Shown here: positions 1 to 6,086 of the stretch, piece by piece
Position numbering within the stretch: position 1 is the stretch's first letter
Layout: each line of letters begins with the position of its first letter
Assembly: GCA_020201305.1 (NCBI GenBank)
Contig: JAIVHC010000182.1
Location: 1-9,291, forward strand
Reading direction: 5' to 3'
Source of the DNA: Geobacteraceae bacterium
GTDB lineage: Bacteria > Desulfobacterota > Desulfuromonadia > Desulfuromonadales > Desulfuromonadaceae
Length of the DNA stretch: 9,291 bases
Position numbers and translations under genes: made by a program
Notes under the pieces: model-generated
Seen by the model: only the letters and a program-made list of their open reading frames with translations
What the model was told of the DNA's origin: nothing
Database searches by the model: none

Positions 1-14
1 GCACCCTAGAGCGA

Positions 15-54
15 AAAACCAAAAAAGCCCTTAACCTAATCCGGCTAAGGGCTT
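15..54 (-). terminator. Intrinsic terminator of the tRNA-Arg gene
   Basis: On the minus strand a perfect 9-bp stem (AAGCCCTTA at 25-33 pairing with TAAGGGCTT at 46-54, 12-nt loop) is followed directly by a T-rich tail (TTTTTTGGTTTTT, read from 26 down to about 15). This is a classic Rho-independent terminator. It begins about 9 bp after the tRNA 3' end, so it should end the tRNA-Arg transcript. The plus-strand side also has a short T run (56-61), so weak bidirectional activity is possible. Confidence 0.85.
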
Positions 55-62
55 GATTTTTA

Positions 63-139
63 TGGCGATCCCGGCAGGATTTGAACCTGCGACCTATCGC
101 TTAGGAGGCGATTGCTCTATCCAGCTGAGCTACGGGACC
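63..139 (-). tRNA. tRNA-Arg, anticodon CCT
   Basis: Read on the minus strand this folds into a full 77-nt cloverleaf. The acceptor stem is GGTCCCG/CGGGATC with one G-T pair. The D stem is GCTC/GAGC, the anticodon stem ATCGC/GCGAT with loop CTCCTAA (anticodon CCT, reading AGG arginine codons), the variable loop AGGTC, and the T arm GCAGG/CCTGC with loop TTCAAAT. The discriminator base is G, and the 3' CCA is encoded in the DNA at 65-63. It has its own promoter upstream and a terminator just downstream, so it appears to be an independent single-gene unit. Confidence 0.96.
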
Positions 140-150
140 AAACCCGAGGG

Positions 151-179
151 GTTATAACGTATTCACTCTGGTGGGGCAA
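151..179 (-). promoter_or_regulatory. Sigma70-type promoter for tRNA-Arg
   Basis: On the minus strand a -35 box TTGCCC (179-174) and a -10 box TATAAC (156-151) are separated by exactly 17 bp. The -10 box ends 11 bp before the mature tRNA 5' end, leaving a short leader. Both boxes match the housekeeping consensus at four to five of six positions. The upstream edge lies 2 bp from the structured repeat that starts at 182, so any upstream activating sequence would fall inside that repeat. Confidence 0.65.
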
Positions 180-181
180 GT

Positions 182-321
182 AAATTTTGATGGCGTCGCA
201 AAAACTCACCAACTGCTGCGTTGCTGTAATTGCCTCGCTGCTTCGACGTACGTAAGTACGCCTCATTGTTCGACAATCACGCGCCTTGCATTTGGCGCTT
301 TTTGCTTGGCCATCTAAATTT
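182..321. repeat. Structured MITE/REP-like intergenic element
   Basis: This 140-bp element fills most of the gap between the tRNA promoter and apt. Its ends are a 23-bp imperfect inverted repeat (182-204 against 299-321). The pairing blocks are AAATTT, GATGGC/GCCATC and GCAAAAA/TTTTTGC, with 4 mismatched positions. Inside are three further small hairpins: CGTAC-GTAA-GTACG (247-260), ATTGT-TCG-ACAAT (265-277) and GCGCC/GGCGC with an 8-nt loop (281-298). No open reading frame of interest is present. The nested inverted repeats suggest a non-autonomous mobile or REP/BIME-type dispersed repeat; copy number in the genome cannot be judged from this window. Confidence 0.6.
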
Positions 322-346
322 ATGCTTTCTGCGAAAGCATAAATTT
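316..346. repeat. Perfect 14-bp-stem hairpin at the end of apt
   Basis: AAATTTATGCTTTC (316-329), loop TGC (330-332) and GAAAGCATAAATTT (333-346) form a perfect stem-loop. Its outer base is the last base of the apt stop codon (TAA, 348-346). It overlaps the end of the larger structured element at 182-321. It could act as a transcription terminator or 3'-end stabiliser for apt, but no uninterrupted T run follows on the minus strand, so terminator function is only a possibility. A near copy of its core lies between pilT and pilC at 6062-6085. Confidence 0.6.
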
Positions 347-861
347 TAAAAATGGAGCAGGCTGAACACTTCTACGCCGGGCAATTTATCCCGTCCGTGG
401 AGAAAATCAAGCTCTGCGAGGAAGGTACATTCCACGATCTCGGCATCGAGCTGGCGCACTAGATCCACCGTTGCGGCTATGGTGCCGCCGGTGGCTAACA
501 GGTCGTCGGCGATAATGACGCGCTCACCAGGTTTGAAGGCATCTGCGTGGATCTCCAGGGTGTCGGTGCCGTATTCCAAATCGTACGTTTTCTTAATGGT
601 TTTGTACGGGAGTTTGCCGGGTTTGCGCACCAGAGAGATCCCGGTGCCGAGCTTATATGCCAGGGCGGCACCGAGGATAAACCCGCGTGCTTCCACTCCG
701 ACGATCTTGTCGATATGCTGCCCCAGATAGCGATGCGCGAGAAGATCGATGGCACGGTGAAAATGGCGTCCATCTTCAAGTAAGGTAGTAATGTCCTTGA
801 ACACAATTCCTTTTTTGGGAAAGTCGATGATATCGCGAATGCTGTTTTTTAGTTCTTCCAC
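346..861 (-). CDS. apt: Adenine phosphoribosyltransferase
   Basis: This gene encodes a cytoplasmic purine-salvage enzyme that converts adenine plus PRPP to AMP and pyrophosphate. The 171-residue length is normal for bacterial Apt. The type I PRTase PRPP-binding motif VIIADDLLATGGT is at residues 115-127. The conserved EARGF is at 57-61 and the flexible catalytic loop VRKPGKLPYKT at 78-88. The N-terminal PKKGIVFKDITTLL stretch is typical of the family. The start codon is GTG at 861, preceded by a good Shine-Dalgarno sequence (AGGAG, 9-nt spacing) that sits just after the rpoS stop. The gap to rpoS is only 16 bp, so the two are probably cotranscribed. The stop codon touches a strong hairpin. 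Confidence 0.97.
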   Translation of the reverse strand: MEELKNSIRDIIDFPKKGIVFKDITTLLEDGRHFHRAIDLLAHRYLGQHIDKIVGVEARGFILGAALAYKLGTGISLVRKPGKLPYKTIKKTYDLEYGTDTLEIHADAFKPGERVIIADDLLATGGTIAATVDLVRQLDAEIVECTFLAELDFLHGRDKLPGVEVFSLLHF

Positions 862-877
862 GTTTCAGTTCTCCTGT

Positions 878-1759
878 CTACTCTGAGCTCAGCTCTTCCT
901 GCATTATTTTACGGAGTTTTTCCAGACTTTTGGCCTCAATCTGGCGGATTCGTTCGCGGGTAACGCCGTAGCGTTTGCCTATTGTATCAAGGGTTTCAGG
1001 CTCGTAATCGTTAAGCCCGAAGCGATATTGTAAAATCTCGGCTTCATTACTTTTCAGGGTTTGCAGCCATTTTTGGACGTATTCATATCGATCGGTGTTT
1101 TCAAGTAACTCCGCCGCATTGAGGGATTGCGAATCCTCCAGGGTGTCGATAAGGGTATAGTTATTATTCTCTCCAAGGGGATGTTCGATGGAGTAGGTTT
1201 TGCGTATCAATTGCTGCAGGCGTTCCACCTCGGCTACCGAACTCCCCATGGCGTCGGCAATCTCAGTGGCATCGGGTTCCTGACTTTTGCTGTTGAGAAT
1301 CTCCTTGGTAACCTTGAACATTTTATTTACCTGTTCCGCAACATGCACCGGAAGACGAATGGTGCGGCTCTGATTTACCAGGGCTCTTTCGACGGACTGG
1401 CGTATCCACCAGGTTGCATAAGTGGAGAAGCGGCATCCTTTATCCACCCGAAAGCGTTCCACGGCCTTGATCAATCCCATGTTACCCTCTTCGATCAAAT
1501 CAAGGAAGGGGAGTCCACGGTTCATATAGCGCTTTGCAATTTTGACCACCAGACGCAGATTTGATTCAATCATACGTGCGCGCGCTGCTTCATCCCCCTG
1601 GGCGATCAACCCGGCGAGTTCCTTTTCCTCCTCGGCGTTTAAGAGCTTGGATTTTTGGATATCGCGCAGATAGCACTTGATGGCGTCATCTCCACCAGGG
1701 TCGGTATCCTGTGCCTTCTTTTGCGGCTTTGCAAATTCTGAACTAATATCTTTTTCCAC
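878..1759 (-). CDS. rpoS: RNA polymerase sigma factor RpoS (sigma-70 family group 2)
   Basis: This is a 293-residue alternative sigma factor of the RpoS/RpoD-like group, predicted to direct RNA polymerase to general-stress and stationary-phase promoters. Region 1.2 starts with DAIKCYLRDIQ (25-35). Regions 2.1-2.4 span about 59-127, with FLDLIEEGNMGLIKAVERF (85-103) and RFSTYATWWIRQSVERAL (110-127). Region 3 is about 135-215. Region 4.2, with its helix-turn-helix YGVTRERIRQIEAKSLEKLR, is at 264-283. There is no RpoD-type region 1.1 or non-conserved domain, which separates it from the housekeeping factor. Start is GTG at 1759 with GGGAG 9 nt upstream. It lies 21 bp after the pilR stop and 16 bp before apt, an unusual position because rpoS more often follows nlpD/surE/pcm-type genes. 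The RpoS assignment over another group 2 sigma is probable, not proven. Confidence 0.88.
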   Translation of the reverse strand: MEKDISSEFAKPQKKAQDTDPGGDDAIKCYLRDIQKSKLLNAEEEKELAGLIAQGDEAARARMIESNLRLVVKIAKRYMNRGLPFLDLIEEGNMGLIKAVERFRVDKGCRFSTYATWWIRQSVERALVNQSRTIRLPVHVAEQVNKMFKVTKEILNSKSQEPDATEIADAMGSSVAEVERLQQLIRKTYSIEHPLGENNNYTLIDTLEDSQSLNAAELLENTDRYEYVQKWLQTLKSNEAEILQYRFGLNDYEPETLDTIGKRYGVTRERIRQIEAKSLEKLRKIMQEELSSE

Positions 1760-1780
1760 GTGTAAAAACTCCCTGGCCCG

Positions 1781-3178
1781 TTACAGCCCCAATTTATCCA
1801 ATTTATACCGCAGAGATCGAAAGCTCAGATGCAACAATTTTGCGGCCTTTTTCTTTATGCCATTACTGCGCTTCAGAGCCCGGGTCAGCAGTTGTATCTC
1901 TATGTCGCGTAAATATGCTTCCAGATCCAGTCCATCTTCAGGAAGGTACACCTCTGAAGGGGGTGGATTCTCTTCGTGGCTGAGTGCGGCGGGAAGTGAA
2001 CCGTACTCGAGAATATCGTTTTCACTTAAAATGATGCTGCGCTCAAGAACATTTTCCAGCTCACGCACATTGCCGGGCCATGAGTAGTCGAGCAAGGCGC
2101 GCATCATGGGCGGAGAAATGCTGATCATTCGCTCAGGAGCAAGCATCCGGCACAGCGTTTGTGCCAAAAGGGGAATATCCTCGCGCCGTTCTCGCAGGGG
2201 CGGAATATGCAAATGGACTACATTGAGACGATAAAACAGATCCTGCCTGAACTCCCCCGTTCGGGTTAACGTATCAAGATCGCGATTGCTCGCTGCAATG
2301 ACACGGGCATCAACCTTATGGCTGCTATTTCCCCCCACCGGGCGGATCTCTTTCTCTTGCAGCACACGCAGGAGTTTAACCTGCATTGGCAGGGGCAGCT
2401 CGGCAATCTCATCCAGAAACAGGGTGCCGCCATCTGCAAGATCAAAGAGGCCTTCTTTACGCTGATCGGCGCCGGTAAAGGCCCCCTTTTCGTGTCCGAA
2501 CAATTCATTTTCGAGCAGATTTTCCGGTACCGCACCACAGTTCAGAGGGATAAAAGGCTTGCTCGCACACAGGCTATTCTGGTGAATGGCCTGGGCGACA
2601 AGCTCCTTCCCGGTGCCGGACTCTCCACCGATTAGTACGCTGGCAGTGGTCGGGGCTACTTTTTCGATCATGGTATAGAGTTGCTGCATCGCAGCACTTT
2701 TGCCTACAAGACGATCAAAACTGTTGCGCCTATCAAGCTGAGTGCGTAGCTGCAGGTTCTCGTGGCGCAGAAAAGAAAACTCAAGGGCTTTTTTTATGGT
2801 AAGACGGATATCCTCATTGTTGAACGGTTTAACGATATAGTCGTAGGCACCGAGTTTCATCGCCTCTACTGCCTGGGATGTGGTGGAATATGCTGTCATC
2901 AGAATTACCAGGGTTTCCGGATGTAGCTGTTTCACCTGCTCCAAAAGTTCCAGGCCATCAGCACCGGGCATGCGCATATCGGTGAGAACGAGGTCATACG
3001 CCTGATGACGCAATTGTTCCATAGCCTGGTTCCCATCGGGGGCAACATCAACTACATATCCTTCGGCAGCAAACATGATCTCCAGCATTTCGCGCAGACT
3101 CACTTCATCATCAACGATGAGTAAATGCGGCGGCAGTCGGGGAGATGTTGTCGCGTTTGGAGTGGGCGTCAAACTCAT
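1781..3178 (-). CDS. pilR: Sigma54-dependent response regulator PilR
   Basis: This 465-residue NtrC-family activator is the partner of PilS. The receiver domain spans about 18-135, with acidic DDE at 23-25, phospho-acceptor Asp67 (in LVLTDMRMPG), Thr95 and Lys117. The central AAA+ domain has Walker A GESGTGKE (185-192), the sigma54-contacting GAFTGA loop (232-237), Walker B GTLFLDEI (251-258) and PGNVREL (368-374). The C-terminal Fis-type helix-turn-helix occupies about 425-465. All residues needed for phosphorylation, ATP hydrolysis and sigma54 contact are present. It carries a short Pro/Thr-rich N-terminal extension (2-17). Its ATG overlaps the pilS stop in ATGA, implying translational coupling. 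In Geobacter and Pseudomonas PilR activates pilin transcription, but no pilin gene lies in this window. Confidence 0.95.
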   Translation of the reverse strand: MSLTPTPNATTSPRLPPHLLIVDDEVSLREMLEIMFAAEGYVVDVAPDGNQAMEQLRHQAYDLVLTDMRMPGADGLELLEQVKQLHPETLVILMTAYSTTSQAVEAMKLGAYDYIVKPFNNEDIRLTIKKALEFSFLRHENLQLRTQLDRRNSFDRLVGKSAAMQQLYTMIEKVAPTTASVLIGGESGTGKELVAQAIHQNSLCASKPFIPLNCGAVPENLLENELFGHEKGAFTGADQRKEGLFDLADGGTLFLDEIAELPLPMQVKLLRVLQEKEIRPVGGNSSHKVDARVIAASNRDLDTLTRTGEFRQDLFYRLNVVHLHIPPLRERREDIPLLAQTLCRMLAPERMISISPPMMRALLDYSWPGNVRELENVLERSIILSENDILEYGSLPAALSHEENPPPSEVYLPEDGLDLEAYLRDIEIQLLTRALKRSNGIKKKAAKLLHLSFRSLRYKLDKLGL

Positions 3179-4803
3179 GTTTTCAACAATCCATCAGAGT
3201 TCTGATTCTTGAAGGTAACCTTGAATCTGGCACCTCCATCAGGAGCTGCGGCATATTCTATACCCGCCCCATTGGCCCGCGCAAAAGCGTGCGCTATTGC
3301 AAGACCGAGTCCGGTTCCATCGGCTCTGGAAGTGGTGAAGGGCTCAAAGATCGTGTCCCCCATCTTGGGATCAACACCGGGGCCTGAGTCATCTATCCAG
3401 AAAGAGCGTGTGCGCTTACATGAAGCACAGTGTACCCTGCCACCGGGAGGACAAAAACTCGCGGCGTTTCCGAGCAGATTCCATACTACCTGCTTGATCT
3501 GCTCTTCATCAACATTTTCGTACCAAACATCAGGGCATGAGGCGTTAATCTGTATCTCTTTGAATTGCCTGGAACCTTGCGCAAGATGGAGAACATCGCT
3601 GAGGATGGAGTTGATATCCACCTTTCTTTGCACCGGATTACGCGGGCTGGCGAAATTGAGGAAATCATCCACCAGGTGGTTAAGCCTTCCGGCTTCGCGC
3701 GCAATAATGTTGAACAGACGTTGTTCTGTGGCAGGGAAATCTTTTTCCTGCAGCAGTTGCACACTTCCCCCCAGGGATGCAAGAGGGTTGCGGATTTCGT
3801 GCGCGAGACCGGCAGATAAGCTCCCGATAGAGGCCAGATGTTCCTCGCGCTTGAGATTCTGTTCCAGACGCTTGATTTCAGTCAGATCCTGGAACATCAG
3901 CAGCACATTGGTGGATTCGCCCTGCTGGATGGAGGTAGCACTGTATCCGAGAATCAGTTGTCTTCCGGAAGCATTGCTGAAATTCAATTCACCCCGCTCT
4001 ACCGGAATCTGCGTTAATGGCCAGGCAAACCGCGGCAGAGCAGTGGTTATAGGCATACCTGTTACTTGCGTCGCCTTGATTGCGCATATCTGCTCTGCCA
4101 CCTTGTTTGCCAGCAGAATCCGCCCCTGACTATTCACCAGAATCAGCCCACTGGTAATATTCTGCAGGATGAGGTGGTTGAAGTGTTCGAGTTCTGAATG
4201 TTCGCGGCGCTGTGTTGCGAGTTTCTGCGCATATTGCTGCAAGCGGGTGGAAAGAATCGCGCCGATAAAAGCTGCAAGTACAAAAGCGGCAAGATTAAGA
4301 AAGAGCAGATAAAAAACGTCCGTTCCAGAGCGCGTATTCCATGGATATACCGGAAGATATCCGTAGTAATCCAGGGTTGCCAGGCCTCCATAGAGTACAA
4401 TACTGGCCAGGAGGATCAGGAGAACTTCATGCCTGCTGCTGATCAAACCGCTGGTAAGAATGACAAAGATAAACAGAAACGCAAAGTCACTGTACATCCC
4501 ACCGGTGAAATACACCACTGCAGCACACATTACCAGGTCCCACACTATCTGGATCTGCACAAAGCGGGGCGAAGGACCAAAGCGCAATAACCAGAAGAGA
4601 GCAAGACATATCTGCAACAAATACAGGCTCAGGAGGGATATAAGGCATGTATTGGAAAAAAGGCTCGCCTGTTTATTTACCACCAGGGAAAAAAGAACAG
4701 TGCCCCCCAGAAATAAAGAGAGCACTAAAAAACGTACCAGTACATACCAGAGTTGGGCGTTTAATGATCGCGCAGTTATTGCTGTCTCATGAAACGCAGA
4801 CAA
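3175..4803 (-). CDS. pilS: Sensor histidine kinase PilS
   Basis: This 542-residue membrane kinase is predicted to phosphorylate PilR. The N-terminal part (about 20-186) has roughly six hydrophobic segments (near 20-42, 54-73, 86-100, 106-122, 127-142, 164-186), the usual PilS arrangement. A PAS-like sensor region follows (about 205-310). The HisKA H-box contains His335 in LAHEIRNPLASL. The HATPase domain has N-box WNLLGNAA (441-448), G1 DDSGPG (471-476), F-box IFEPFTTS (485-492) and G2 GTGLGLAIAH (496-505). The start is taken as TTG at 4803, 6 bp after the pilC stop and behind a GGGGGG tract at suitable spacing; no ATG occurs early in this frame. It overlaps pilR by 4 bp. Three cysteines (451, 459, 462, including CASC) sit between the N-box and G1, which is uncommon in this domain. 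Confidence 0.94.
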   Translation of the reverse strand: MSAFHETAITARSLNAQLWYVLVRFLVLSLFLGGTVLFSLVVNKQASLFSNTCLISLLSLYLLQICLALFWLLRFGPSPRFVQIQIVWDLVMCAAVVYFTGGMYSDFAFLFIFVILTSGLISSRHEVLLILLASIVLYGGLATLDYYGYLPVYPWNTRSGTDVFYLLFLNLAAFVLAAFIGAILSTRLQQYAQKLATQRREHSELEHFNHLILQNITSGLILVNSQGRILLANKVAEQICAIKATQVTGMPITTALPRFAWPLTQIPVERGELNFSNASGRQLILGYSATSIQQGESTNVLLMFQDLTEIKRLEQNLKREEHLASIGSLSAGLAHEIRNPLASLGGSVQLLQEKDFPATEQRLFNIIAREAGRLNHLVDDFLNFASPRNPVQRKVDINSILSDVLHLAQGSRQFKEIQINASCPDVWYENVDEEQIKQVVWNLLGNAASFCPPGGRVHCASCKRTRSFWIDDSGPGVDPKMGDTIFEPFTTSRADGTGLGLAIAHAFARANGAGIEYAAAPDGGARFKVTFKNQNSDGLLKT

Positions 4804-4809
4804 TGATGT

Positions 4810-6027
4810 CTACCCCCCTACCGTACCCGCAAGTTTGAAGATCGGCAGATACATAGCTATAACCAACCCACCCACGGTGGTGCCGAGAAACAGCATCAAC
4901 AGCGGTTCCATCATGGCAGTCAGGTTCCCTACGGCATCATCTACTTCGTCATCGTAGAAATCCGCGATCTTATTCAGCATGGTGTCTATAGAGCCGGACT
5001 GTTCCCCCACCGCTATCATCTGACACACCATGGGCGGGAAAACGCCCGATTTGGCCAGGGGTTCTGCAATGGTATTACCTTCGCTGATACTCTGACGCAC
5101 CTTGATTATCGCCCTTTCGACCGTTTTATTCCCGGCTGTTTTGGAGGTTATATCCAGACCATCGAGTATGGGAACCCCACTGGAGACCATGGTTCCGAGG
5201 GTACGGGTAAACTTGGCTACAGATACTTTACGGATAAGAACGCCGAATATGGGGGCTTTCAAAGCCCAGTTGTCAATCTTTGCACGCCCTTTTTCAGTAG
5301 CGTAGATCTTCTTAAACGCAAAAATAGACAGAATTATTCCGCCAATAATGAACAGGATATAGTCCTGAATAAAATTACTTATGTTAATAACAATTTGAGT
5401 TGGTGCAGGTAGCGCCCCGCCGAAATCGGCAAACATCTTCTCAAACGCCGGGATAACAAACACCAGGATTACCGCGATAACAATAACCGCAATGGAAACC
5501 ACCGTTGCGGGGTAGGTCATGGCGCTTTTGACCTGTTTTTTGAGTTTCATGGACTTTTCGATATACGCAGCGAGACGATTGAGGATTGTATCCAGGATAC
5601 CGCCGATCTCCCCAGCGGCGACAAGGTTTACAAACAATTCATCAAACGCCTTGGGGTGTTTTTTGAGTGCATCGGCAAAGGTGAACCCGGACTCTACATC
5701 GTTCTTAACCTCGAGTAAAATGCGCTTGAAGGTTTTGTTTTCCTGCTGGGAAGAGAGAATATCCAGGCACTGCACTAGAGGAAGGCCCGCATCAATCATG
5801 GTGGCAAACTGGCGCGTAAATACCACCAGATCCTTGGTTGTAACCTTGGGCTCAAACCCGGGGATCTTAATCTCTACATCAAGGCCCTTGCCGCGCTCTT
5901 TGATTTTTGTGGCAATAATCCCTTGCCGCCGTAGCTGGGCCTGAACCACGGCCTGGTTCGGAGCTTCCATATCCCCTTTACGTTTTTTGCCGTCACGGGC
6001 TTTGCCTTCCCAGGTAAATTTAGCCAT
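4810..6027 (-). CDS. pilC: Type IV pilus inner-membrane platform protein PilC
   Basis: This 405-residue protein of the GspF/PilC family is the inner-membrane platform that couples the PilB and PilT ATPases to pilin assembly and disassembly. Two T2SSF repeats are visible, at about residues 70-195 and 275-397. The first has FTRQFATMIDAGLPLVQCLD (74-93) and the second the matching FTRTLGTMVSSGVPILDGLD. Each repeat carries the conserved acidic/glycine patch (AAGEIGG and AVGEQSGSID). Three long hydrophobic segments are present at about 170-193, 222-240 and 372-396. Length is standard. The ATG at 6027 follows GAGG at 7-nt spacing. It is separated from the broken pilT by 59 bp, which hold a small hairpin, and from pilS by 6 bp. 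Confidence 0.97.
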   Translation of the reverse strand: MAKFTWEGKARDGKKRKGDMEAPNQAVVQAQLRRQGIIATKIKERGKGLDVEIKIPGFEPKVTTKDLVVFTRQFATMIDAGLPLVQCLDILSSQQENKTFKRILLEVKNDVESGFTFADALKKHPKAFDELFVNLVAAGEIGGILDTILNRLAAYIEKSMKLKKQVKSAMTYPATVVSIAVIVIAVILVFVIPAFEKMFADFGGALPAPTQIVINISNFIQDYILFIIGGIILSIFAFKKIYATEKGRAKIDNWALKAPIFGVLIRKVSVAKFTRTLGTMVSSGVPILDGLDITSKTAGNKTVERAIIKVRQSISEGNTIAEPLAKSGVFPPMVCQMIAVGEQSGSIDTMLNKIADFYDDEVDDAVGNLTAMMEPLLMLFLGTTVGGLVIAMYLPIFKLAGTVGG

Positions 6028-6061
6028 ATCACCACCTCACAGGTTTAAACTACTCAAATAT

Positions 6062-6085
6062 TATACTTTCTGCGAAAGCAGCATA
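6062..6085. repeat. Small hairpin between pilT and pilC
   Basis: CTTTC (6066-6070), TGC loop (6071-6073) and GAAAG (6074-6078) lie just after the pilT stop codon (6089-6087). The 15-base core CTTTCTGCGAAAGCA is identical to 325-339 in the hairpin after apt. Flanking bases also match partly (TAT on the left), but the 5-bp stem is shorter here because the outer arms have diverged. It sits in the same place relative to a stop codon as the apt hairpin, which suggests a 3'-end RNA structure or remnant of the same repeat family. Confidence 0.45.
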
Positions 6086-6086
6086 C

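Noticed and set aside
63..139. tRNA-Arg as an integration site of a genomic island
   Set aside because: No integrase and no direct repeat of the tRNA 3' end are visible; the sequence beyond the 3' end (1-62) only holds the terminator.
182..346. CRISPR array or riboswitch in the apt-tRNA gap
   Set aside because: There are no regularly spaced direct repeats, and the element lies downstream of apt, not in a leader; purine-riboswitch core features are not seen.
3209..4129. Plus-strand ORF (306 codons) antisense to pilS
   Set aside because: Composition is Ser/Arg/Cys-rich with no recognisable domain; pilS on the other strand has all kinase motifs.
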